Position numbers and translations under genes: made by a program. From a virus: a stretch of 46,279 bases of DNA. Of the stretch, positions 29,627 through 37,925 are shown in pieces. The notes under the pieces are model-generated. The model made no database searches and had not been told where the DNA came from. It saw nothing but the letters and a program-made list of their open reading frames with translations. The stretch is taken from positions 1 to 46,279 of the IMG/VR virus record IMGVR_UViG_3300025300_000021. One strand, given 5' to 3'. Position 1 is the stretch's first letter. Each line of letters begins with the position of its first letter.

Positions 29627-31120
29627 ATGCCTATTGGAACCTGGGCACCACCGACGCCCGAATATCTGACTGCACCGGGTTTTGCCACCTACGCGCCCAC
29701 AAGAGCCTACGCCTATTCCCCGACAGGCGGCGACTGGTCGGGCACTTATCCGAGCTATGGTGGCGGTGGCGGTGGAGGCTTGACATCAGGCGACTTCGGC
29801 GGCGGCGCGGACACCAGCACGCTGGGCGGCTTACTGTCGGCTGCATCCGTGCTTGGCGGTGCCAACAACCTGTCCAGTCTACTGACGGGCAAAAGCCTGC
29901 TTGACCATGCTGGCATCGATACCGGCAACCTGAACTGGGACGCATTGAATCCATTCAGTGACGTGCCGCTCAGTGATTTCTTCAGCACGTCGTTCGGGCC
30001 TAGCGATATGCCAGCGGGATTAATTGAGGCTTACCAGAGCGGCGCTATCCCAGAGATGCCCGGTGGCGCGTTTGGTGAGGGGATCGCACCAACGCTAGAC
30101 GGTGGCTTACTTTCAAACGCCCCGGTTCAATCGTTGACGCCGCCAATGGTGGATGCCTTCCCGATGGTTGACCCTGCTTCAGTTGCCGCGCAACCTGGCA
30201 ACCTAGGCCTGCCTATTGATGCCACTCAATTATATGGCGATGGCGGTCTGGCAACGTCAGAATTCGCCCCGACTTGGGCGGAACAAGCTCAGGCTATTCA
30301 GTCAGCTTATGGGACCACGACACCGGGGCTAACAACGGCGCAGCAGGCGGCTATGGACTTGGGCGGCATTCAGGCGCTTGGTTCTGGAGCAACGCCAACG
30401 ATTGCACAGCAAGCGGTTATGGATTTAGGCGGTATTGGCGCAACGGGCTTTGGAGCAGCACCAGCATTTTTAGGCACGACTTACCTTGGCGCTCCAATGT
30501 CGGGTTTCGCATCCGGTGCCCTAACAGGCGGCGCACTCGGCGGCCCAGGCTCTGCCGCTGCCGGTTCATTTGCAGGCGCAGCTTTGCCGCTGGCCTTAGC
30601 GATGTACGGCATGCGACGCATGGCCCCAGATCCGACCGCTGATCCCAGAATGGCTAACCAGCTAGAGAACTATTTCCAGCGTGCGTTGCAAGGCCCAGAA
30701 CAAGAAGCGCTCGAACTGGAAAATCTAAGGCAACAAGTCTTTCTGAACCCAGCATCGATTGAAGTCATGAAGAGAGCCGCGGAAGGCGGCGTGCCCGGCG
30801 CAGTTCATACATCCGGCGGAACCAATATCGTGCCGTGGGTGGGCGATGTCCCTGCCAAGTTTAGGGAGTTCCTACCAGAATTGGAGCGGGTAGCGGCTGA
30901 GAGTGGGCTGGCTCAACATGGCGGCATGTACAACATTGGTGAGTATGGCCTGATGGGATCACCGCCAAATCCGTATGGTGAAAATACGAGGGTATTTGAT
31001 CCAGACACGGTGACTTGGCAGGCTCCGCCGCCACCGCCGCCAGACCTTTCCCTTCCTGAAGACGAAAGGCGAGTGAAGCCGAAGAAACAATCTTATCCTG
31101 ACATGTTCCTAGGCCCATGA
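29627..31120 (+). CDS. Gly/Ala-rich structural protein, unknown
   Basis: This 497-residue protein starts MPIGTWAPPTPEYLTAPGFA. It is low-complexity (a run of seven Gly near residue 45, many Ala/Gly/Thr/Pro) and contains an imperfect internal duplication (AQQAAMDLGGIQALGSGATP and AQQAVMDLGGIGATGFGAAP). A hydrophobic Gly/Ala segment lies near residues 300-330. The C-terminus is charged and has a proline run (APPPPPPDLSLP). It lies between portal and scaffold, so it is probably a minor virion protein. No homologous family is recognised. Confidence 0.6.
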   Translation: MPIGTWAPPTPEYLTAPGFATYAPTRAYAYSPTGGDWSGTYPSYGGGGGGGLTSGDFGGGADTSTLGGLLSAASVLGGANNLSSLLTGKSLLDHAGIDTGNLNWDALNPFSDVPLSDFFSTSFGPSDMPAGLIEAYQSGAIPEMPGGAFGEGIAPTLDGGLLSNAPVQSLTPPMVDAFPMVDPASVAAQPGNLGLPIDATQLYGDGGLATSEFAPTWAEQAQAIQSAYGTTTPGLTTAQQAAMDLGGIQALGSGATPTIAQQAVMDLGGIGATGFGAAPAFLGTTYLGAPMSGFASGALTGGALGGPGSAAAGSFAGAALPLALAMYGMRRMAPDPTADPRMANQLENYFQRALQGPEQEALELENLRQQVFLNPASIEVMKRAAEGGVPGAVHTSGGTNIVPWVGDVPAKFREFLPELERVAAESGLAQHGGMYNIGEYGLMGSPPNPYGENTRVFDPDTVTWQAPPPPPPDLSLPEDERRVKPKKQSYPDMFLGP

Positions 31121-31365
31121 ACCGCGAAGAGGAAATCGCACGCGGCAAAGCCGCCGAGTTGCTTCTTCGAAACGAACTGTTAGCGGAAGCATTTGAAACA
31201 TTGGAATCGACCTACACGGCTAGTTGGAAAGCAACAGCCACAGGTCAAACGGACGAGCGTGAGAGATTATTCGCGCTCACCACAGCCCTGCGCGACGTGC
31301 GCGGGCACATCGAGCAAATCGCCGTAACAGGCGAACTCTCCCGGCGGCAACTAGGCATCGACTAA
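31117..31365 (+). CDS. Small helical head-module protein
   Basis: This 82-residue protein encodes MNREEEIARGKAAELLLRNE and is entirely helical (AFETLESTYTASWKATATG, then RDVRGHIEQIAVTGELSRRQ). Proteins of this form sit between portal and scaffold genes in many podoviruses. The function is unknown; assembly help is plausible. The start overlaps the preceding stop (ATGA). Confidence 0.65.
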   Translation: MNREEEIARGKAAELLLRNELLAEAFETLESTYTASWKATATGQTDERERLFALTTALRDVRGHIEQIAVTGELSRRQLGID

Positions 31366-31392
31366 CCGCCACAATCGAAAGGTTAATTAATT

Positions 31393-32433
31393 ATGGCTGA
31401 TACCAGCATCCCTGAAGGGACTGGCACCGGCCCGCTGTCTGTAAACAGCGCGGTCGAACACCTTCTGTCTATACCGGCTCCAGAACAGGAACCTCCGGTC
31501 GAAGCGGAAGAGCAACCAGCGCCGGAAATACTCGACGCTGGCACAGACGACGCCGAGGACGACGCGCCCGTGGAAGCGGCAAACGCAGACGCCGAGGATG
31601 ACCAAGACCAGGTCGCAGACGACGATGACGACGACAGTGATGAAGCCACCATTGACTACTACACGGTAAAGGTTGCCGGTGAGGATGTTGATGTATCGGC
31701 GGACGAGCTGATCGCTGGCTATCAGCGTGGTGGCGACTATACGCAAAAGACGCAGGCATTAGCTGCCGACCGTAAAGCGGTCGATGGCGAACGCCAGCAA
31801 TTTGCGCAGGCGAGCCAGGAGCTTTCAGAGATGAGAGCGCACCTCGCCACCAGGCTGCAAATGGCCGACGAGATGTTGCAGACAGGTGCCGGGGAACCGG
31901 AACCAAACTGGGACCAGTTGCGAGACGACGACCCAATGGAATACATGGTTCAGCGGGATCAGTTTCGTGACCGTCAAGAAAAACAACGCCAAGTCCAAGA
32001 AGAACGGGCAGCGTTGCAGGCCCAGCACACCGCCGCTACGCAACAGCAGTGGGCGGCGCATCTCCAGAATGAACACGCAGCACTTCTTGAGCGAATACCC
32101 GAATGGCGGGATAACGACGTGGCGGCGAAGGAGAAATCCGACGTCATCACATACGCCCAGCGCTCCGGATTCAGTGAGCAAGAGCTAAGCCAAGCATCTG
32201 ATAGTCGGGCAATTTCGATTTTGCGTAAGGCAATGTTATTCGACGCCTTGCAGAACGAAACGCCCAAGGCCAAGGTCAAAGTCAAGAACGCGCCCCGAAT
32301 GGTTCGCGCTGGCCGACCTAAAAGCAAAGCCGAAAAATCCTCAAGGCGGCAGGCTGACAAGCTCTCCCGCATTTCACAAACCAAGGGCAGAGATTCTATG
32401 GATGCAGCCGTTGAATATCTGCTTGAACGATAG
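31393..32433 (+). CDS. Scaffolding protein
   Basis: This 346-residue protein starts MADTSIPEGTGTGPLSVNSA. Residues 25-85 are highly acidic (many Asp/Glu, including a run of Asp). A domain with VKVAGEDVDVSADELIAGYQ and GDYTQKTQAL follows, which is a common phage scaffold motif. Then comes a long Gln/Glu/Arg coiled coil (QEKQRQVQEERAALQAQHTA) and a basic C-terminus (MVRAGRPKSKAEKSSRRQAD) that would bind the capsid protein. It is placed directly before the capsid gene. It would guide procapsid assembly and then leave. Confidence 0.85.
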   Translation: MADTSIPEGTGTGPLSVNSAVEHLLSIPAPEQEPPVEAEEQPAPEILDAGTDDAEDDAPVEAANADAEDDQDQVADDDDDDSDEATIDYYTVKVAGEDVDVSADELIAGYQRGGDYTQKTQALAADRKAVDGERQQFAQASQELSEMRAHLATRLQMADEMLQTGAGEPEPNWDQLRDDDPMEYMVQRDQFRDRQEKQRQVQEERAALQAQHTAATQQQWAAHLQNEHAALLERIPEWRDNDVAAKEKSDVITYAQRSGFSEQELSQASDSRAISILRKAMLFDALQNETPKAKVKVKNAPRMVRAGRPKSKAEKSSRRQADKLSRISQTKGRDSMDAAVEYLLER

Positions 32434-32444
32434 GAGGTGCCATC

Positions 32445-34140
32445 ATGGCAACCTACACAACCTCGTCAGCTATTGGCGAAAAGGAAGATTTGGTTAATGT
32501 CATAACCAGAATCGACCCAGACGAGACGCCCATTTTCTCGAATGCCAAACGGGAAGTAACTAAGGGCGTGTTTCACGAATGGCAGGTCCAGGAATTAGCA
32601 GCCGCAGATAATGGTAATGCTAAAAACGAAGGGGCCGATTATTCGTATGTTAACCCAACGGCTTAATTTGTAGGCCCGTTACGTCGCAAGGCGTGACTGA
32701 AAATTCCGTGAATTGCTGGGAAGTCTCTCCGAGATAATCAGCAGCCAAGCCCGCAAGGGAAGGTTCAACGACTATCCGAAAGGAGTACCTGCCAAGCGGC
32801 GGGGAAGCGCGGAACACCCCACCGGGGTGATAATATAGTCTCATCTGCATGGCGACATGCAGCGGCCCTGAGGGGCGGGGATGGTTTAGCGAACTGTCCT
32901 GAAGATAATGACCACAAGATTGGGTAACTACCATCAGATCTCGGCCAATGCCGCCAGCGTATCCGGCACATTGGACGCGGTCGATAAGGCAGGCCGTGAC
33001 AAGGAAACGGCCTACGTTAAGCTGCTTAGTATTTTTGGGTAGCCTGTCTGGTAACAGGCAGCAAACAACTGGGTGAATTGCTGGAACATCCTAACGCATG
33101 ATGGCGAGGACAATCAGCAGCCAAGCCCCTGCGGGGGAAGGTTCAGAGACTATTCCGCTAGGAAGTAGGATTAAGCAATCCGAAGCGCCCAGCCCCTCAT
33201 AGGGTGAAGATATAGTCCGCTCTGTATGGAAACATGCAGCAGTCCAATATTGGACGGGCAGGGTTTTGCGAACTCTGTTGAACAAAAGGCAAAGGGTTAG
33301 AGCAAAGACGCGACATTGAGAAATGTCTCATCACTGTTGAAGCGCGTAATGCTTCGGACACTCGTAAAGCCGGTAAATTGGCTTCGTACATGACAAACCA
33401 GAGCGTGATTTCGCCGTCTACGACAGCGACGGGCGATGGTTCAAATGTCAGCGATCTCGCCGGGACTAACGCAGCGTTGACGTTGGCTAAAATCGATACG
33501 GCCATGAAAGCGGCCTACACCGATGGCGGCCAGCCCGACATGATGGTGGTTAGCCCCACCAACAAGGTCAATTTCTCCGACCTTAATTCGGGCAGCGCAG
33601 TGACCAACCAGTTGCACATGACTTCCCCGAAGGAAGCCACAATCATCGGAAGCGTTTCGATGTATTTGACGGATCAAATTCACTAGCCGAGGTCCGTCTA
33701 AAATTCCGTGAATTGCTGGAAGCCTAAACCGTAAGGCAAGGTAATCAGCAGCCAATCCTGTCAGTAATGGCAGGCAGGTCCAGAGACTAGGTCATGGAGT
33801 CCCACCGGGACGGTAAAGGCCCAAGAGCGCGGAACACCCCATCGGGGTGATGATATAGTCCGACACCCATCTAAAGGTGGGAGCGGGGATAAAGAGCCTC
33901 GCAGTAAACAGCAAGTTCGGCATGTTGGACGTCGTCATTGATAGATTCAATGAAGACGACCGTATCTGGTTGCTAGATTCGGATTTCTACAGCATCGGCC
34001 ACCTTCCAGGCCGCATGTTTAATGTAGAATCTGTAGCGCCAACGGGAGACGCTACCAAGTTCGTCGTGCTTTCAGAATGGACTCTCATAATGAAAGCTCC
34101 AAAAGCAAGCGCGTGGGTAGCTGACCTGAACGGCTCCTAG
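32445..34140 (+). CDS. Major capsid protein (SU10/DUF5309 type), split by three group I introns
   Basis: The gene has a strong AGGAGG site and begins MATYTTSSAIGEKEDLVNVI, but stops after 74 codons in the unspliced DNA. Joining exons 32445-32663, 32911-33026, 33290-33674 and about 33889-34140 gives 972 bases, one frame and 323 residues. The restored joints read NPTA-TTRLGNYHQISA, AYVKLL-KGLEQRRDIEKC and SMYLTD-IKSLAVNSKFG, which match the capsid family (GNYxQI, VSGT, aGR, RDIE, LLDSDFY). The protein builds the head shell, so splicing should be essential. The last acceptor is uncertain by a codon or so (33885 or 33888). No unspliced fragment would form a capsid. Confidence 0.85.
32664..32910 (+). 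ncRNA. Group I intron 1 in the capsid gene (247 nt)
   Basis: P1 pairs exon AACGGCU with the guide GGCCCGUU (32673-32680, one bulged C), putting a U-G pair at the 5' site. P2 is ACGUC-GCAA-GGCGU. P4 pairs UGCUG (in 32711-32720) with CAGCA (32738-32742). P6a is CCC-GCAA-GGG. P7 pairs GACTAT (32770-32775) with ATAGTC (32835-32840). P8 is CACCCC/GGGGTG, and a GCGA-capped P9 hairpin follows. The last intron base is G. There is no endonuclease ORF. After splicing the codons are GCT then ACC. Confidence 0.9.
33027..33289 (+). ncRNA. Group I intron 2 in the capsid gene (263 nt)
   Basis: P1 pairs exon GCUGCU with GGUAGC (33038-33043), with a U-G pair at the 5' site. UUUG just before that guide pairs with CAAA of the next exon as P10, supporting the 3' site after G33289. 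P2 is GCCUG/CAGGC. P4 is UGCUG/CAGCA. P7 pairs GACTAT (33148-33153) with ATAGTC (33212-33217). A P9 hairpin TGTATG-GAAA-CATGCA and a stem GTCCAA/TTGGAC follow. The joined codon is CTC and the reading restores AYVKLLKGLEQRRDIE. No ORF is present. Confidence 0.9.
33675..33888 (+). ncRNA. Group I intron 3 in the capsid gene (about 214 nt)
   Basis: P1 pairs exon GACGGAU with GUCCGUC (33692-33698), seven pairs with U-G at the 5' site. P4 is UGCUG/CAGCA. P7 pairs GACTA (33785-33789) with TAGTC (33856-33860). P8 and P9-like hairpins follow (CCCATC-TAAA-GGTGGG). Several core blocks are nearly the same as intron 1, for example AAATTCCGTGAATTGCTGG and GGAACACCCCA-CGGGGTGAT. The 3' site is less certain because no P10 is clear; ends at 33885 or 33888 keep the frame. 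It has no ORF. Confidence 0.85.
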
Positions 34141-34154
34141 TACCAGTATCTAAC

Positions 34155-34207
34155 GGGGGAGGCTTCGGTCTCCCCCACCTTTTCCAGCGGCTCAGGCCGC
34201 TTTTTTT
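34155..34207 (+). terminator. Tandem terminators after the capsid gene
   Basis: The first hairpin is GGGGGAGGC-TTCG-GTCTCCCCC (34155-34176), with a UUCG tetraloop, followed by ACCTTTT. The second is GCGGC-TCAG-GCCGC followed by seven T. They would cap the abundant capsid transcript and reduce expression of the adaptor and tail genes downstream. Confidence 0.85.
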
Positions 34208-34218
34208 ATGGCGAGGCC

Positions 34219-34545
34219 ATGGGTAAAAGACTTTTATCATCTGATCCACTTTTGCGAAGAAAGACCTGGCTGACTGATGACGCCGATGGTCTGGGCTTCA
34301 GGACTGAACAAGATGCTTCGCCGGTTTTGGATGCTGCCAAGGCAGAGGAATCCGCTTGGCGACCCGGCCAGATGATTGGCAACACGCAGAAGCACCATCA
34401 GAAAGTGGCCGAGATACCGACTGCAATTTACTTCGACTTGCTGGCCAAGTTCGGCGACCCGAAGCACAACAAGAAACGCTGGATGCGCTGGTTGCAAGAT
34501 CCAGACAACAAACATTTCCGCACCACAGGCGGCAGGCTGGTTTAG
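34219..34545 (+). CDS. Small head-module protein, unknown (108 residues)
   Basis: This protein begins MGKRLLSSDPLLRRKTWLTD behind GCGAGG. It is polar and helical in the second half (NTQKHHQKVAEIPTAIYFDL, HNKKRWMRWLQDPDNKHFRT) and ends in the GGRLV tail. Phage proteins with this order often follow the capsid gene of podoviruses. A head completion or stabilisation role is possible but not shown. The next gene begins at the following base. Confidence 0.6.
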   Translation: MGKRLLSSDPLLRRKTWLTDDADGLGFRTEQDASPVLDAAKAEESAWRPGQMIGNTQKHHQKVAEIPTAIYFDLLAKFGDPKHNKKRWMRWLQDPDNKHFRTTGGRLV

Positions 34546-35169
34546 ATGGCTATCACAACATTCGATGAATTGAAGACGGCGGCGGCGAATTGGCTGGGCA
34601 GAGATGACCTGACCGACCGCATACCGGAGTTCATCGCACTGGCCGAAGGCCGGATCAACAGGACCGTTTTTGCGCGTGCGCAAGAGGTGCGTTCTACCGC
34701 GACCCTGGTGGCCGACGATGCTTACACGTCGTTGCCTACTGATCTTCGCACGATCAGGGCAGTCCAGTTGAACACCACGCCGACAACGGTGCTGCGCTAC
34801 ATGCCGCCTAGCCAACTAGAGCGGACCTATCCCAGCACGACGACCGGCAAGCCATTGGTCTATACGGTGATCGGCACCGAAATAAAATGGGCACCGACAC
34901 CGGACAGCGGCTACACCGCCGAGATTTTATATACCCAAGGCATCCCGGCCCTAAGTTCAAGCAACGCGGTCAACACCTATCTGACGCGATCCCCAGACGC
35001 CTACTTGTACGGCACGCTGACAGAGGCTCACAGATATTTGATGGGCCCCAACCAAGCCAACAACTTTGACCAGTTATTCAGTAGGGCGATGTCCGAGATC
35101 AAGGCCGAGGACGACGAGGCGCGTTGGGGCGGATCGCCTCTACAAATGAAAACCGGCTCTACCCCGTAA
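34546..35169 (+). CDS. Head-tail adaptor protein (SU10/P22 gp4-like)
   Basis: This 207-residue protein starts MAITTFDELKTAAANWLGRD. The pattern DLTDRIPEFIALAEGRINRT, then SLPTDLRTIRAVQLNTT and a final helix (YLYGTLTEAHRYLMGPNQAN) is typical of phage adaptors that ring the portal and connect the tail. It is the first gene of the tail module, beyond the capsid terminators. Length is usual for the family. Confidence 0.8.
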   Translation: MAITTFDELKTAAANWLGRDDLTDRIPEFIALAEGRINRTVFARAQEVRSTATLVADDAYTSLPTDLRTIRAVQLNTTPTTVLRYMPPSQLERTYPSTTTGKPLVYTVIGTEIKWAPTPDSGYTAEILYTQGIPALSSSNAVNTYLTRSPDAYLYGTLTEAHRYLMGPNQANNFDQLFSRAMSEIKAEDDEARWGGSPLQMKTGSTP

Positions 35170-35181
35170 GGAGAATATTAA

Positions 35182-35571
35182 ATGGCAGCTTTAAGTAATT
35201 TTGCCGAAAACGAAATGTTAGATCACATGCTTGGAACGGGGTCATACACAGCGCCGACCAACGTGTTCCTTTCACTCTGGACATCGGACCCGACCGACGC
35301 CGGGTCTGGGACAGAAATTTCAGGGAACGGGTATGCGCGGCAGGATATTAACTTCGGCGCAGCGTCCGGTGGTGTAGCCACCTCTTCAGGCGTGGTGACC
35401 TTCCCTACGGCCTCAGGGGGAGCTTGGGGCACTTTGACACATATCGGAATACACGACGCTGTGAGTTCTGGAAACTTGCTCTTTCACGGAAGCCTCACGG
35501 CCTCCAAGGTCATTTCTGACGGGGACGTCATGCAGATCGCCAATGGCGCGATTACCATAACGGCGGCCTAA
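35182..35571 (+). CDS. Tail/virion decoration-like protein
   Basis: This 129-residue protein starts MAALSNFAENEMLDHMLGTG behind a GGAG site. The sequence GYARQDINFGAASGGVATSS, WGTLTHIGIHDAVSSGNLLF and SKVISDGDVMQIANGAITI matches a common small phage family (tail-fibre-like virion protein) with a beta-sandwich fold. It probably decorates the tail or neck. No enzymatic residues are visible. Confidence 0.75.
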   Translation: MAALSNFAENEMLDHMLGTGSYTAPTNVFLSLWTSDPTDAGSGTEISGNGYARQDINFGAASGGVATSSGVVTFPTASGGAWGTLTHIGIHDAVSSGNLLFHGSLTASKVISDGDVMQIANGAITITAA

Positions 35572-35575
35572 TCAC

Positions 35576-36160
35576 ATGGCCGACATTGTTGGCCCAACAC
35601 TAGACCAACTCGACTCTTGGTATGGCGGGAACCTTGATAACTTCCCGACGTCGCTTGATAACTCGTTCTGGGACACTGCGACACTAAGGGATGGTGCGTC
35701 TGCGCTAAGTGTTTCGGCCACGGTTGCAGCGACAGCCGAAAAGATCATCGGCGGTGCGGCAGCACTAAGCGTTTCGGCAACAGTTGCAGCGGCAGGAACT
35801 AGGGTCGCGCTAGGCGCGGCTACGCCAAGTGTTTCAGCAACAGTTGCAGCGGCTGGCGTACGGGTTGCGCTAGGCGCAGCCACGCCAAGTGTATCGGCTA
35901 CGGTTGCTGCCGCTGGCACGCGGGTTGCATTGGGTGAAAGCGCCCTGGCGGTGAGTGCCGCAATCAGCGCGGAGGCTACACGCACAGCCCTTGGTGAGGC
36001 CGCACTGGCGCCAACAGTGACGGTGGTTGCTGCTGGAGAAATCCTTGGCGAGGACTGGTCGTCCGTATCGGACGAGAGCGAGACATGGTCAGAAATCAGC
36101 GCCGGGTCTGAAGTCTGGGCTACGGTATCGACAGGAAATGAAAGTTGGGTGAGGCAATGA
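35576..36160 (+). CDS. Ala/Ser 20-residue-repeat virion protein
   Basis: This 194-residue protein begins MADIVGPTLDQLDSWYGGNL. Residues 41-157 consist of six copies of a 20-residue unit (GAATPSVSATVAAAGTRVAL). Three ten-residue units follow, each starting with Trp (WSSVSDESET, WSEISAGSEV, WATVSTGNES), then a short WVRQ end. Such repeats suggest a rigid beta or helical rod. Repeat number could vary by recombination between 60-bp DNA units. It is placed between tail decoration and tail hub genes. The fragment at 1-114 is a variant of its end. Confidence 0.7.
   Translation: MADIVGPTLDQLDSWYGGNLDNFPTSLDNSFWDTATLRDGASALSVSATVAATAEKIIGGAAALSVSATVAAAGTRVALGAATPSVSATVAAAGVRVALGAATPSVSATVAAAGTRVALGESALAVSAAISAEATRTALGEAALAPTVTVVAAGEILGEDWSSVSDESETWSEISAGSEVWATVSTGNESWVRQ
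35696..36043. repeat. 60-bp tandem repeats
   Basis: Six head-to-tail units of 60 bp encode the 20-residue repeats of the preceding entry; the third and fourth are the most alike. The other copy of this locus at the window start begins exactly after the array, as if assembly broke there. Such arrays are prone to expansion and collapse. Confidence 0.8.
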
Positions 36161-37602
36161 CGGCAGTTAATTTTGGCGAATGGACGCCCGACCAGCCAAG
36201 CCTGGGGTCTGGCTGTGCGGACGCCCTGAACGTAATACCTACGGCGCGTGGCTACCGGCCATTGCCCAGTTTATCGGCGTTATCGAATGCTGCGGACGCA
36301 CGCCTGCGGGGGATTTTCCCGGCCAAGCAGTCCAGTGGCACAGTCAAGTTGTTTGCCGGGGATGGCACGAAACTATATCTATTTGGTGTTGGTGACAGCG
36401 ACCTCGACAATGTTTCCAAGTCCGGTAATTACACGCTGACCGGCGACGAACCCTGGCGGTTTGTGCAGTTCGGAAACATCGTCATCGCGGCCAGTAATTC
36501 GCAGATATTGCAGTCCTACACGCTCGGCAGTTCATCGCTTTTCGCTGATGTTTCCGGCGCACCGACAGCCAAATATATCGCGGTCGTCAGGGACTTCGTC
36601 ATGACCGCCAACACCTCGACCAGCAACCAACAGGTACGCTGGTCCGGCTTAGGAGACAGCACGGCTTGGGCGGCCAGCGCTACAACGCAAAGTGACGCCC
36701 AAACAATCTATGGATTGGGTGCCATTACCGGCCTGGTCGGCGGTGAGTTCGCGACCATCTTATGCGAAAAAGGCATTGTCCGCGGCACATACGCTGGTTC
36801 GCCTTTGGTCTTCCAGTTCGATGCTGTGGAAACCACCAGGGGCTGTTCGATACCCGGTAGCGTCGCAGCTCTCGGCAACAACACAATTTATTACAGCAAC
36901 GACGGATTTTATTTATTTGACGGCGCGGCATCGACGCCAATCGGCACCGAGAAGGTGGACCGCTTTTTTGCTGATGACCTGAACCTTGGTGACGTCGAAC
37001 GCTGTTCTGCGGCCATCGACCCGGTCAACAAACTCTATGTCCTGGCCTACAGCGGTGGCAACGGCGGATCACAACCAAACAAGTTACTGATTTACAATTA
37101 TTCACTGGGCCGTTGGTCAAGAGGCGAGGTGGAGACGGATGTGGTCGCGCCAATTTTCACGGCTGGCTACACACTCGAACAGTTAAACAACGTCAACAGC
37201 AGCCTGGACGCCTTGCCTGCTAGTCTGGACAGTTCGATTTGGAAAGGCGGCGAGTTCGCTTTTGCTGGCAGTGACGCCAGTAAGATCAGCACGTTCACCG
37301 GCACCGCCCTGACCAGCGTTATCGAAACCGGCGAACAGGCATTGCCCGATGGCCAACGCGCCATGGTCAATGCGGTCACGCCGTTGGTCACTGGGATCAG
37401 CCCGACGACAACCGTGCAGGTGCTGACCCGCAACCGGCAGCAAGACGACGAGACAGCAACCACGGCGGCTAGCGTTAATGCGGACGGATGGGCACCTGTT
37501 CGCGCCAATGGCCGCTTTCACCGCGTCCGGCTGAATGTCAGCGGCGTCTGGACAAATGCCCAAGGCATCGATGTTCAGGTACAGGCCGCCGGTATGCGCT
37601 GA
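36157..37602 (+). CDS. Virion protein, beta-propeller-like (second allele)
   Basis: This is the counterpart of 111-1556, 481 residues, and it keeps the same start overlap with the preceding gene. About 34 residue differences are spread along the length (for example SLGSGCADALN for TLNAGCAEAKN near the start). Silent changes are far more common, so the two alleles are separated by ordinary divergence under purifying selection, not by sequencing error. Function as for the first copy: a tail hub-like structural protein, inferred. Confidence 0.65.
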   Translation: MTAVNFGEWTPDQPSLGSGCADALNVIPTARGYRPLPSLSALSNAADARLRGIFPAKQSSGTVKLFAGDGTKLYLFGVGDSDLDNVSKSGNYTLTGDEPWRFVQFGNIVIAASNSQILQSYTLGSSSLFADVSGAPTAKYIAVVRDFVMTANTSTSNQQVRWSGLGDSTAWAASATTQSDAQTIYGLGAITGLVGGEFATILCEKGIVRGTYAGSPLVFQFDAVETTRGCSIPGSVAALGNNTIYYSNDGFYLFDGAASTPIGTEKVDRFFADDLNLGDVERCSAAIDPVNKLYVLAYSGGNGGSQPNKLLIYNYSLGRWSRGEVETDVVAPIFTAGYTLEQLNNVNSSLDALPASLDSSIWKGGEFAFAGSDASKISTFTGTALTSVIETGEQALPDGQRAMVNAVTPLVTGISPTTTVQVLTRNRQQDDETATTAASVNADGWAPVRANGRFHRVRLNVSGVWTNAQGIDVQVQAAGMR

Positions 37603-37925
37603 TGGCTGACAATCAATTTCGGAGGCTTCCACAAGCTGGCGCTACGCCCCGCCAGATCGCGGAAGTCGTCAACAGAGCTTTAGACGGCGGCATCAACGCC
37701 ACTGGCAGCGTGACATTAACGGCCAGTGCAGCAACGACAGCAGTGGCTGATAAGCGCCTTAGCGCCACTAGCTATTTCGGACTGATGCCAACCACGGCCA
37801 ATGCCGCTGCCGAGATTGGCAACGGTACCATCTACGTGAGTGCCCAAGGAAAGCAGACTTTAACGCTGACCCATGCAAACAACAGCCAGAGCGACAGAAC
37901 CTACCGCTACGTCATTCTGGGATGA
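37602..37925 (+). CDS. Small tail-module virion protein (second allele)
   Basis: Counterpart of 1556-1879, 107 residues, with six residue differences, all before position 37845 (for example RQIAEVV for RQVAEVV). After that point the copies are the same. The join between diverged and identical sequence therefore lies inside this gene. Confidence 0.7.
   Translation: MADNQFRRLPQAGATPRQIAEVVNRALDGGINATGSVTLTASAATTAVADKRLSATSYFGLMPTTANAAAEIGNGTIYVSAQGKQTLTLTHANNSQSDRTYRYVILG

Noticed and set aside
32650-33755. Minus-strand ORFs of 60-104 residues over the capsid locus
   Set aside because: They lie over intron and exon sequence, have no ribosome sites and look like shadows of structured RNA and of the capsid frame.
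32664-33888. Homing endonuclease gene inside the introns
   Set aside because: No plus-strand frame in any intron is long enough or carries LAGLIDADG, GIY-YIG or HNH motifs; the introns are only catalytic core.
32445-34140. Capsid gene as a pseudogene or sequencing-error frameshift
   Set aside because: The interruptions are 214-263 nt with group I core pairings, and their removal restores a full capsid frame at all three joints.
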